Shown here: positions 50,565 to 60,337 of the stretch, one piece after another | How positions within the stretch are numbered: the stretch's first letter is position 1 | How the letters are laid out: the number at the start of each line of letters is the position of its first letter | Assembly (NCBI GenBank): GCA_030248295.1 | Contig: JASANH010001629.1 | Span: forward strand, 38,014-102,013 | DNA length: 64,000 nucleotides | From: Mesodorylaimus sp. YZB2_4 | Taxonomy: Eukaryota; Nematoda; Enoplea; Dorylaimida; Dorylaimidae | Direction: 5' to 3' | Program-made: the position numbers and the translations under genes | The notes under the pieces: generated by a model | Told to the model about the DNA's origin: nothing | What the model saw: only the letters and a program-made list of their open reading frames with translations | The model's database searches: none

Positions 50565-52273
50565 CTATTTCATGCCAGGGGAAGCGGGTGGTGCTGGAGG
50601 TTGTGGTGAATCGCCGGAACCGGACGGTGATCCACCAGAGCTCGAGGGACTTGGATTAGAGCCACCTGTACACGCAAAGGCAATCGTGCAGCAAATTGAG
50701 CTGATAACTAAAGTGGCTTCACCGAAAAATGGGTTGCATACCTGCTTTCTTTCGTGGCAGAGCGGGACCCTTGGCTGGTGATCCGCCTGAACTATCGCTG
50801 GGACTGCCTCCGCTGTTACTGCTGCCGCTGCTGCTGCTTCCACTGTCACTACCGCCGCCGCCGCCTCCGGCCGCAGGTCCAGTGGCGTATTTCACTCCAC
50901 CTGCAAAAACAAAGAGCTCTTTGGCATTTTCCAAGGAGGTCAACACACTGTCGATATTAACTCATTTTCACCGCGCGTTTTTTTGTATAACTGTTGCCAT
51001 CTTACCCTGTGCCTTTCGAGGGGCGGCTGGGCCGCCCTTACCCGCAGAGTCACTGCCACCTGGACTACTTCCTTCATCAGAAGTACCTCCTCCTCCCGTG
51101 CTGTCACTTCCGCCACTGCTCCCTGCGCCTTCAGCAGGGCCCTTAGCGTAGTTGACTGGGCCTAATAAGCAAGGTGCGGTGATAGGTAAAAGAGCGGTGC
51201 GTATACGTTAGCAAGCAAAGGGGGTAGCAAATGTGGTCGCATGGCCGCTTATGCGAGGTTATTGTGAGGATAACTGTCTTACCGCTTGCCTTCCGAGGCA
51301 TAGCTGGTCCACCCTTTGCTGGAGCACCTGAGTCGCTTCCGCCAGTTCCACCGCTGCTGTCACTTCCACCACTGCTGCCTGCACCACCCGAAGTGTCGCC
51401 ACCGCTGCCACCAGCGCCCTCAGCAGGGCCCTTAGCGTAGTTGACTGGGCCTAATAAGCAAGGTGCGGTGATAGGTAAACAGCTGTGCGTATAGGTTAGC
51501 AAGCAAAGGGGGCAACGAAGGAGTGGTCGCATGGCCGCTTATGCAAGGTAATTATGACCAGCAACTGTCTTACCACTGGCCTTCCGTGGCATGGCTGGTC
51601 CACCCTTTGCAGGAGCGCCAGAGTCGCTTCCGCCAGTTCCACGGCTGCTGTCACTTCCACCACTGCTGCCTGCACCGCCCGAAGTGTCGCCACCGCTGCC
51701 ACCAACGCCCTCAGCAGGGCCTTTGCCATATTTGACTGGGTCTAACAGTGCAGGAAGATGACACCGTGAAAAAGCATTATAGGCAGCAAGCGACTGAAGC
51801 AAAAAAGGAAGCAGGAGTCCGAGATGAGGTGACAGGTGGTCAGGAAAGAGAGTAGAAGTAAGCGGGAGCAGCGGGACTAATCGGCAAAATCAAAGTGACC
51901 AGTATGTCTAACACGGGATAGTTACGTTCGCAGAATTTCGCTCCACTCCATCAGTGCATTTGCAAGCTCTCATCGTACAAGGTGGCACTTATTCAATCGA
52001 TCAGACTTACCTTTTGATTTACGTGGCAAGGCTGGTCCTTTGTTTCCACCACCACCTCCGTCTGAAAGAGTTATGCTTATCACTGGGGCTTATTCCCTAT
52101 TACACAATGCTCACTTGGACTTTCCGCAGGAGGCGCGCCTGATTCGTCTTGGCCTAAAGAGCGATTCAGTGGTGTGTAAGAATGAATCAAGCCAGCACTG
52201 AAGCTTCCTTACCCGCACATATGGCCACAAAGAGGAGCAGTCCAAAAAAGGCGAACCACCGGACGGACATCAT
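50565..52273 (-). CDS. Secreted Gly/Ser-rich protein made of repeated one-exon modules
   Basis: Not recognised. Eight exons: 52213-52273, 52115-52153, 52011-52061, 51574-51741, 51283-51450, 51006-51161, 50742-50900, 50565-50665; 300 residues. Exon 1 is a signal peptide (MMSVRWFAFFGLLLFVAICA). All internal exons are multiples of 3 nt and every intron is phase 1, so any can be skipped or duplicated without a frame change. Exons 4-7 each encode a module of 52-56 residues: a short entry such as GPVNYAKGPAEG, a disordered Gly/Ser/Asp/Thr stretch (GGSGGDTSGGAGSSGG), and an exit motif GPAxPRKxxG. Exon 3 carries the exit motif alone, and exon 8 is Ser/Pro-rich. No cysteine or structured core follows the signal peptide. 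A cuticle, mucus, silk-like or matrix protein, or a precursor cut at the basic PRK sites, would fit; none is proven. Confidence 0.85.
51162..51741 (-). repeat. Tandem duplication of exon plus intron, period 291 bp
   Basis: Two adjacent units, 51162-51450 and 51451-51741, each hold one 168-nt module exon and its following intron. Both the exon and much of the intron are nearly identical, for example CCTAATAAGCAAGGTGCGGT at both module starts and GTGGTCGCATGGCCGCTTAT in both introns. Corresponding exon ends are 291 bp apart. The similarity of the introns shows that the copy is recent. Confidence 0.85.
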
Positions 52274-53331
52274 TACGTGTACTGAGTGCAGCTGTCGCCT
52301 CGACTCGCTCACAACAATAAGACTACATGACTATTCTCCATAATTTAAGTCCTCGCAGTTCGCCCTGAGGGCATCCTTTTCCCCATTTTGCTGCTACATT
52401 TCGTCACGCATAACAGAAAGTTATTGGCCGCAGTGCAGTGATGAGCGTACAAAATGAACTCAACCCTTACGCCCTCTGTATAGTGTATGCACGTGTGAAT
52501 AAAATTGGCTTGGCAAACAAGTCACTAATCGTAAGTTTTCGTTAATGCTTTCTTTTTATATACTGCTTGTGAAACTGGCTTTGTTTCGGTCCTAAAATGG
52601 TGTGGGGGTGGGCTGATGCGCAGATGACTACCACCGCGTGACGACACCGATTGTAGATTGCACAGCGTCCTTTACCTTCTCCAGGATGTCATCAATAATG
52701 GAAGAGTTTTCCGACAGTGACGTTGACAAAATGCTTGTACAGAGACCACTTTTTATTGAAAGAGCCTCAAGAGGATACGATCTTGGAAATGGAGATGTGG
52801 AAATTGACCAACGTTAAAATGTTAGAGTAACTATATTACTGGCTTTGAATGCATGAATTTCAAGTTGTAATTGGCGCAGACCTGTTTTTCATCTATCATA
52901 ATTCCATACAATACATCGTGATCGTAGCGAACATTATGTTTGAGTGTCATAAATTACAGATAAGTTAGTTCCGTCACTGCTTCATGAGACTTGAATCGCC
53001 TGCAGTGATTCTTGTTGACAGGCTGTGTAGTGCTGACAAGAAAATTTCCAATCCTTTTCGTTAACGCACAGGATATGAGTCCTAAAATAAGTCTAGTCGG
53101 ATTCAAAAGGGTGTTATGACGCGAATAGGGACCGTCGTAGGTTCGGTTGTGGGCGTGGAAAGTGAGAAAGCAGGTGTAGCATGTAGCGTGGCATACGCAC
53201 TGAGTGCTGCGAGGGAACTGTGTGCGGATGATACGCAGGAAACATGCTGTATGCTCTCTCAATTTACTGCATTTGTCAAAAGGCGACGCCAGGGTGGGCT
53301 TGTTCAAATCTCACCTGGTCAACTGCTCGTA
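52274..53331. other. Gap with one possible micro-ORF
   Basis: An open frame at 52686-52817 (+) from an ATG after a CTCCAGG sequence encodes 43 acidic, Asp/Glu-rich residues starting MSSIMEEFSDSDVDKM. It could be a short protein or a chance frame. A minus-strand frame at 52954-53307 has no domain. Nothing else supportable. Confidence 0.35.
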
Positions 53332-53419
53332 GCCTGGTGGGTTAAGCGTTTTCCTCTCACTCTCGCTGGCATCTGCCTCGTGCGCAGATACCAGCGAGTG
53401 TTCGACTCGCGGTCAGGCA
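53332..53419 (+). tRNA. tRNA-like sequence (tRNA-Thr(CGT)-like, pseudo-tRNA or tRNA-derived SINE)
   Basis: The ends GCCTGGT and GTCAGGC plus a final A pair as a 7-bp acceptor stem with two G-U pairs at the base. GCGAG-TGTTCGA-CTCGC is a perfect T-arm with a good box B. TCTGC-CTCGTGC-GCAGA forms a 5-bp anticodon stem with a 7-nt loop, T33 present and anticodon CGT. The D-region is abnormal: about 33 nt instead of about 19, with only AGCG/CGCT as a possible stem. A functional tRNA is therefore doubtful, and a pseudogene or tRNA-derived retroposon is more likely. A competing long hairpin, CTCGCTGG paired with CCAGCGAG, covers the anticodon arm. Confidence 0.4.
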
Positions 53420-54067
53420 AATCATTTTGTGTATAATATGTTCTTTCGCCCTCGAGTGCGCATACCTGTCCTTGGTGATGTGGTAAGACATGAACGTGAA
53501 CCTGAATTGCTGGAGTCAGTGAGACAGGCCCTACCCTGCCTCAGGGTAGCCTTCCGGGGTTCTTCTATGCACTATATATCTATCTTTATCCACTAAACCT
53601 GGACAGTTTTAGTACTCAAGCTATAGACATATCAGAGACCACCATAATGAAAAAACACTTGTGCCGGGCAATGCATCCTGTATTCACTATAAGTCGCACC
53701 TTCACCCAGTCAAAGTACATTAAAATCGATGCCTCGTCTAATCACCATTTCAATCCCAATAGAATGTGCGCATTGGAAATGCTTTTTCTGCACAACGTGT
53801 GTGTACACAAAAGGTCGACGCGAGATAAGCCATCCTCACCAACTGCCCGCCTCCTCTGCACTAATCCGTCATAGAGCAGTGCGCTGTAAGACCAGTAGTT
53901 TCATAAGGTTATAGTACAACAGTTCGTATATGCACTCTATCCTCTTTATCAATAACGCCACCAACGGATTCCAAAGAAGCGGTGTACTTGTTGCCTCCTT
54001 CTCGTTAGGCTTCTCCTCCTGCTGAAGAATCAAGTGGGTTCTTTGAGGCTGGTCACTTCTGGCAGCC

Positions 54068-54873
54068 ATGAATCGACGGGAGACATGTTGTTCGATTGTC
54101 TTATTGTTATTGGGTATTGTTGTGTTGGTCATTGGTATTGTTATTATTGCACTGATGCCCACTCTGACCAAGACTCTCGTGGACAAGGTGAGACTGATTA
54201 GCATGGTATGTATATGATCTATGAGCGAAACCAACGTGCATTTTTTCAGCAAGTTCCATTAGCAGAGAATAGTTTCGTTCAACGCACATGGCAAGACCCT
54301 CCGTTCGCCATTAGTATGCAGTTCTGGATATTCAATGTAACAAATCCATTGGAGATCATACACAGTCGTGCCAAGCCAGCCTTGATTCAGAAAGGGCCAT
54401 ATGGATATAGGTACGCTTTGTGCTCATTACTCCCTTACTGCATTATTTTGGACAACTCAGGTTTGGACGAAACGCTTACTGAAGCCTCATCCACGGCTTA
54501 ATAGGCGCGGATGGATTCTTTGCGCGGGTCTCTACACAACAGACCCTTAGGGCCGCTCAGGTAGTCGAACTGCCGAAAATGGACACCCCGTCAGGGGGGG
54601 GGGGCTCGTTTATGGGCTTCCTGGTTGAGTCTTCCTACTGGGTCTTTCTTACACAGTTCTCCCTGATCCTTGCTTTCCTTTACCTGGCACGACCTAGATA
54701 TCGCATCAAAGATCCCTTTCTCAAAGACGTACAGTACCTTCGGTTTAAGCGAAGCGCTTCTTTTAAGGAGGGGGAGTGTAATTCACGGACTTATCTGCGC
54801 TGGTTCGGGCAACTGATCTGCCCCCGTGAGTCTGCGCCAGACACGAGAGCGAGAGGGAGCTCGAGTGACTGGT

Positions 54874-54933
<60 letters not shown>

Positions 54934-57613
54934 AAACAAAAACTTGGTTTGCAGGCATCGGTCGAGGACTGGTCTTGAGTTCCTGGTCTGGGCTCTTCTG
55001 TGAGCACGCTGGTACTATGTAGGTCTGGCAGAACACCGTTTATGACCATTACGCGCGGCCGCTCCCCGAAGTTCGAGTCTACACAGCCGTTGTGGTGCGT
55101 GGTAATTAACTCAACACTGGCGTCGAGGACTGCGTGGGATCGTTCCTAGCTTGAGCCCTTCTCTGGCCGAGCCTTAGTTTACCTTTCACACATTATTTAA
55201 GCAAAGGACGAATGCCTGCTCACATGGTTAGTTGTCCTGACCAGCACCTGACCCTGGTTTTCGAACGTATCGCGGATTCACGCAAGATAGAGCTGCCAAT
55301 GATTTGCCACGTCCTGACTTTTATGCAACGAGGACGCTGGCGGCGAGCTTACAGTACATACCTTACAGGTCCAGACGGCTTCACTAGCACGGATATAGGG
55401 CTACGTGACTACAGCTAGACCAAATCTTCATGACGAGGTCAAAGTAGACGATGATCCCTACAAAAGTCCCTCACATCTGAATGGTGCTTCAAACCTGCCA
55501 GGTTGATAATTCGAAGGCATCAGACAAACTTCAGCGGGCTTTGTTGCTTTTATGAAAGTTTGAGCAGAGGGAGGTGTATCGCCCGCACATGAGGGTGGGT
55601 GACTGACAATCAATCCTATCTTATATCATTTCAGGGAAACCCAGCTGAAGAAACAAGTTGTGTACCTGCCAAACAATACAATACAATACGTTAATCAAAA
55701 GATTTACAAGTTCGACCCATCTCTCTCGTGCCCAACGTGCAGGGAGGATGATTTCTTCACCATCCCAAATGTCCCATATTTGGTAAGTATCGGTATAAAC
55801 TGAAAACGCAAAGTGATGGATCTGCTGGAAAACTGCAAGCAGCAGTGCTCGTGCGTGTGCTGCCTACTAGGATAGACATGTTACTAATGTTGGACAGCCC
55901 AAGCGACGACCACAGTGGCAGTGATAGCCCCTATAACGTTGGGCAGAGATCCTAGGCCAGCGGACATGAAGGGGCATCAATTGTGCTCATACTGGTGCTT
56001 TAGACCAACGCAGAACAGTAGCCTCCAGCCAAGCACCACCCTGAATTTCAGGCCGCTTTGCCAGTGATCAATCAATTAGCGGGTAGTATCAAGGGTCTCG
56101 GTCCCCTGCTCAAGATCGGCGGCAAGGCCGCTTTACTAGGGATGGGTGAACAGCTATTCGTGAATAAGATCACAGCCAGACAGTTCCTCTTCGACGGTTA
56201 TGATGACAAAATTTTCAAACTGCTCGACAAGGTGCAACCCGGAAGGGCGCCGAAGAAAATGGGGCTCTTTTATGGAAAGAATAACACCGACGATGGGATC
56301 TATGTGATCGACAGTGGAACGGGTAGTGTTTCAAACATGGGAAAAATCGTCAGCTGGAATGGCCACAGCGATCTGGGTTTCAAAGGCTGGTGGAATTCCA
56401 GTCAGGCTGACGCCATCAATGGCAGTGGTAAGTGCGTATCGATAAGTGATCATCCCACCTTCACACGATCTCCCTTCAGACGGCACTATATACCCGCCAT
56501 TCGTCAAGCGCTCAGACACACTGTACGCGTTTATCAGCGATATCTGTCGTTCCATCTACTTGAAGTACTACGCAGACATCGAATTCCAAGGCATCAAGGG
56601 ATACCGTTTCCGACTGGCCAAAGACAGTTTTGACGCATATTTGCCCGAAAACGACGGTTTTTGCTGGCCAATGAAAGATCCTATTTATAGCAAGGATATA
56701 CAGCGCAAAAAGAACGATGGCTGGTGCTTGCCCAGTGGAATGAATGACATATCGAAATGCCAATACGGTAATCCCGGGTCTAGAACCATGCCTGAGCAGA
56801 GTGGCAAATGGGACTCTTTATAGACTCACCCATCGTGGCCAGCATGCCACAATTCACCAACTCCCCCGAAGAGGTGCAGAAGTCAGTGAGTGGCTTGCTT
56901 CCTGAATCGGATGACTATTTGCCGTATGTTGACGTGGAACCAGTAAGCTTAGCAGCATCTTCACTGACCGAATGTTGTCACCAATGACTGTTTCAGACCA
57001 CTGGTGTTTTACTGAGTGGCGCACGCATCATCCAATTGAACGTGGTCATGCAGCCCGACCCATCAGACATGTAAGTCAGTGCTTAGGGATTAGTTACAAG
57101 TTGGTTTGTGCCATATTGTGCTTAGATAGTCTAATTCAGCATATCATATCAGAAAATTTATATGATAACAGACTGCCACTTGGTCATGAACTTGACTTTG
57201 CTCGCGGTTACACGCCTGGTCTGTGATCTGCTTTTCGGCACTCCGTTCCGTTCTATCAGCAATGATGTCCAATAGCAGCACTTCCCTTGGTCTTGGTCTC
57301 GGTTTCAGGCTGACCAAAAACATGAAGTCGGTGATTGTTCCGCTGGCGTGGGTCAACGAGACAGTGGTGATTGACAAGGGCACCCGCGACTATCTCTATC
57401 AGAACGCTGTGGTCGTAAGGGAAACTGCCTACGTTGTTGCCTACACTGCCATTGGTGTTGGAACATTGTGGATCGTATGCGTGGCTATTGCATTGGCTGT
57501 TTCGAAATACAATTCACAGGTCAGTCAAAAAGTTCTTGCCTTGTAAAAACAGTGTGTGATTGCTTTGATTTTTTTAGCGCCAACGTCAACAATTCTTGCG
57601 GCTGAACCAGTGA
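54068..57613 (+). CDS. CD36/SCARB/LIMP-2 family scavenger receptor
   Basis: Two-pass membrane receptor for lipids or lipoproteins, or a lysosomal sorting receptor. Exons: 54068-54187, 54250-54410, 55635-55782, 56052-56427, 56480-56767, 56824-56942, 56997-57070, 57309-57519, 57578-57613; 510 residues. The N-terminal tail MNRRETCC is followed by TM1 (VLLLLGIVVLVIGIVIIAL). The large ectodomain holds the family blocks FWIFNVTNPLEI, KGPYGYR, FYGKNNTDDGIYVIDSGTG, WNGHSDLGFKGWWN, DGTIYPPFVKRSDTLYAFISD, and a Cys-rich stretch (GFCWP, GWCLPSGMNDISKCQYG). Near the C-terminus come VPLAWVNETVVID, TM2 (AYTAIGVGTLWIVCVAIAL) and a short cytoplasmic tail ending RLNQ. N-glycosylation sites are frequent. The tail has no clear LIMP-2-type dileucine signal, so plasma membrane and lysosome are both possible. 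The second intron carries a retroelement fragment. Confidence 0.92.
54440..54932 (+). mobile_element. 3' end of an env-bearing LTR retroelement with long poly-A, inside a receptor intron
   Basis: In the 1.2-kb second intron of the CD36-family gene, a frame from about 54490 to 54780 encodes a hydrophobic membrane span followed by a basic tail, the layout of an envelope-protein C-terminus. At 54765-54776 a purine run (AAGGAGGGGGAG) is followed by TGTAATTC, which fits a polypurine tract and the start of a 3' LTR. About 100 bp further on, an uninterrupted A55 run (54878-54932) begins. The poly-A suggests that a polyadenylated retroelement transcript was reinserted, rather than a normal proviral copy. 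An internal G10 run lies near 54593-54602. No 5' part, gag or pol is present, so it is a fragment. Family not determined. Confidence 0.5.
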
Positions 57614-58761
57614 TCAGGAAAAAGGATATAGATGCCTGGGCAATGGGGGATTTGGTGCGTGACTATAGCATGGCTAGTTCTGCACAAGTAAAGATTACCC
57701 TAATTTGCAAGTGCGTTAGTCCGTGCTTCACAAAATGCACCTGTGACCTTATTTTCGTTGTATGCATTTTCCTTTTCCTATTAGCCTTTATTTTCCACGC
57801 ACAAGATTGCTAGACAACACTCAATCTCTAAAGAAGAATATTGTCGAACCCTCAAATCATGACATCATTTTATTTTTGACTGCCGTCGGTGGTCCTATCG
57901 GAGAAAATGGGGTGCTAGCTAACAGTTCACAGGAAAGGTGTGGATAGAAAAAACTGCAGCTCAACAATGACTACCTGACATTGCCCGTGTACATCTCATT
58001 CTTGAGTTGACACCTCATTTGATACTCGCAAATTCAGCTTCCGCTCACAGCAAGCATCTTCCCAGAAGATGATTTTATCACGCCATGTCTTTGACGTTCA
58101 GCAAAGAATGACCAGAATTCTGTTCGGAACGTACAACACTACTTTGGTGCTCCAATCGCCGCATGTAGGCAGCTACGAGTGATTGTGCTTCTTAGGCTTG
58201 ATAGCTCGTCAGTATACCGTCAACAGCATTCTTAGCTTGTACAAGCAGGTGATAGACCCCTAAAACGAAAGTCTCGCAGCTCCCAAATGCGCAATCACGA
58301 CGTTCATCAAAGTCTTATCTCGACGCGTCCAGGTCGGGTCTACTCGTAATAGAGGAGTTGATGGCAGCTCACATACAAAAGCTCCACCAAAATTTCCTTA
58401 TCACAGTCCTTCGCTAATTATGCTAGAAGTTCTCACAACCAACGTTTCTGCCCATCGACCGAGTTTACACAAGCTGAACATCCTTTTATCACTGCTTTCT
58501 TATCGGGCGCAGCATACGAACACGTTTGAGTCCGCCCAGTTCGTAGTTAATACGCCAACCTGAACAGAATCAAGTGACTAAGAACACCTTGGGAAGAAAT
58601 TTATTTTCGCGTTTTCTATTAAAAAAGCCTCAAAAAACTCAAAAATCCACTCGAGCCTATCACTTCCATAAAAGTACAACTATAAGTCTAACACTGAATC
58701 CGATCCTCATTTTATCCAAAATATCTTATCAGTGATGTCACATAAACTGTAAACTGAAATT
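57614..58761. other. Tail-to-tail spacer of 1.1 kb
   Basis: Between the receptor gene (+) and the V-ATPase gene (-). AATAAA on the minus strand near 58600 fits as poly-A signal of the V-ATPase transcript, about 160 bp after its stop. Nothing else supportable. Confidence 0.5.
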
Positions 58762-59262
58762 TTAAGTAGCTTTCTTGGTGCCCAGAATCAAGGCCACGAT
58801 TAGTCCGTACAAGCCGAGTACTTCGGCGAAAATCAACATGAGGACCATGCCCACGAAAAGACGTGGTTGTTGTCCTGTGCCACGCACACCAGCATCGCCC
58901 ACGATCCCGATAGCGTAGCCAGCGGCCAGACCACTAAATCCGACTGCCAGGCCAGCGCCCATGGCGCAGAAGCTATTGTATAATGGGTAGCCTGGTGGGG
59001 GTCCCAAACTTTGAGCAATAATCACCGATACGACCAGACCGTAAATACCCACGATACCGGCCATGACCACGGGCACCACGCTTTTCATAATTAGCTCGGG
59101 TCTCAGGACGGCCAAAGCGCAAATGCCAGAGCCGGATTTGGCCGTTCCATAGGCGGCACCAATGGCTGTGAAAATCATGGCCGAAGCGGCGCCCATGACC
59201 GCGAAGAATGGGGTGTAAACTGGGCCAGCTTCCGTAGGGTCAAAATGGTCGGGCGAAGACAT
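58762..59262 (-). CDS. ATP6V0C: V-ATPase 16-kDa proteolipid subunit c, intronless
   Basis: Forms the proton-translocating c-ring of the V0 sector in endosomal, lysosomal and Golgi membranes. 166 residues, close to the usual metazoan length, with four membrane spans in two repeats of the c fold: [12 protein letters not shown] in the first repeat and [16 protein letters not shown] in the second. The essential proton-carrying Glu is present in the last span ([20 protein letters not shown]). The N-terminal [18 protein letters not shown] is typical. The gene has no intron, unlike its neighbours, but the frame is intact and the sequence is well conserved, so it looks functional rather than a dead retrocopy. 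Its 5' flank has a pyrimidine-rich start region that might be a TOP-like element. Confidence 0.95.
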   Translation of the reverse strand: MSSPDHFDPTEAGPVYTPFFAVMGAASAMIFTAIGAAYGTAKSGSGICALAVLRPELIMKSVVPVVMAGIVGIYGLVVSVIIAQSLGPPPGYPLYNSFCAMGAGLAVGFSGLAAGYAIGIVGDAGVRGTGQQPRLFVGMVLMLIFAEVLGLYGLIVALILGTKKAT

Positions 59263-60337
59263 GGTTCCTTGGCGATTTCGTTCAGGTGAGTTACAGCAAA
59301 AGGCCGAGTCACTGCTCCGCTAGCCTTTATTTTTACAAAATAAGATGCGCTCAGGACGTGAAGCGCTGTAGGTTTTGAGAGCACCCACTTGCTTGCGAGC
59401 ATTCCATTTTATGGAGGGGAGATAAGAGACTCGTCACACGGTGTGTCTTCAAGTCAAGCGCCGAATTGGCGTCAGCAGAATGCGCCAGACAAAGTGAATT
59501 GGGACGGAGAAGACGTCGTTCGGATCTTGTGATACAAGCTGCACAAGCGCTGATACCAAGCGGTCTGCTAACAGAACAGAAAGAGTGGGCATGAACAGTA
59601 ATGAAGGCAGCGTGACTGTCAGGAGGAAGAGTAAGAGTACATGTCGACCAAACAGCTCCTGGCGAACATTGCTTACTCGAGGCATTTGCTGTTCGTCTCA
59701 TCCTCCCCAGGCTACATATATAACAGCTGCAATCCAGAGCCTTCATTCCTGCTCGTAGTAAAAGCAATTCACGACTTCTTTAAAGATCAGCAAGTCAGCA
59801 GCCAGGCCCAAGCTCTGTTTCGGTTTAAATGTCCTATTGATGGATGAATCATGGATAAACAGTCAATATTCATGAGAGCGATGTAGGCTGGCTCGAAAAT
59901 TTCTGAGCACGTTGCATCATTCTGTAATTGATATACAGCAGAGTAGCCGATGGTACAGTATATGGTATATGTGTTGGGTATATAGGAAACAAATTTTTCA
60001 AGGAATTGTAAATGGGATAAGCACCGGGAAGGAGGAGGATAGATCAGGCTGTTCTGGGCTAAATCCTGACGAAAACTCTGTTCGGCGAGTGCTGGACAGA
60101 TGGCAGATGGACGCAACCAAGCAGATCACGAATACAGCTTATCTTTAAACCCGGACTGACTAGGAAAATACAAGGCGGCAATGTCTTGACCGCGGCAAGC
60201 CTTTCACACACAAAACACCCAAAATACAAAATACGGGGTAAAGAGAAAATCAGTTTGGTGAACCTGCAATAAAAAACAACACCGAAACACAAGCACCAAA
60301 GTAAGCAGCAGTGATCATTATTGGTGGTGTTGTATCT
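59263..60337. other. Spacer with one possible small membrane protein
   Basis: Besides the candidate at 59449-59685, listed separately, nothing is supportable. A TACAGTA word occurs near 59951. Confidence 0.45.
59449..59685 (-). CDS. Possible small hydrophobic protein
   Basis: From the ATG at 59685 the frame gives 78 residues: a basic start (MPRVSNVRQELFGRH), a long hydrophobic stretch of about 30 residues (VLLLFLLTVTLPSLLFMPTL), an amphipathic part and a basic end (ILLTPIRRLT). It could be a small membrane protein or a chance frame. It lies 187 bp upstream of the V-ATPase start on the same strand and could also be 5' flank. No family recognised. Confidence 0.25.
   Translation of the reverse strand: MPRVSNVRQELFGRHVLLLFLLTVTLPSLLFMPTLSVLLADRLVSALVQLVSQDPNDVFSVPIHFVWRILLTPIRRLT

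Noticed and set aside
50729..51735. Plus-strand Leu/Pro- and Cys/His-rich frames across the modular gene
   Set aside because: These are antisense readings of Gly/Ser codons. The minus strand has a signal peptide and consistent splicing.
54783..55049. Protein with a poly-Phe stretch (minus) or poly-Lys (plus)
   Set aside because: It is only the translation of the A55 tract at the end of the retroelement fragment.
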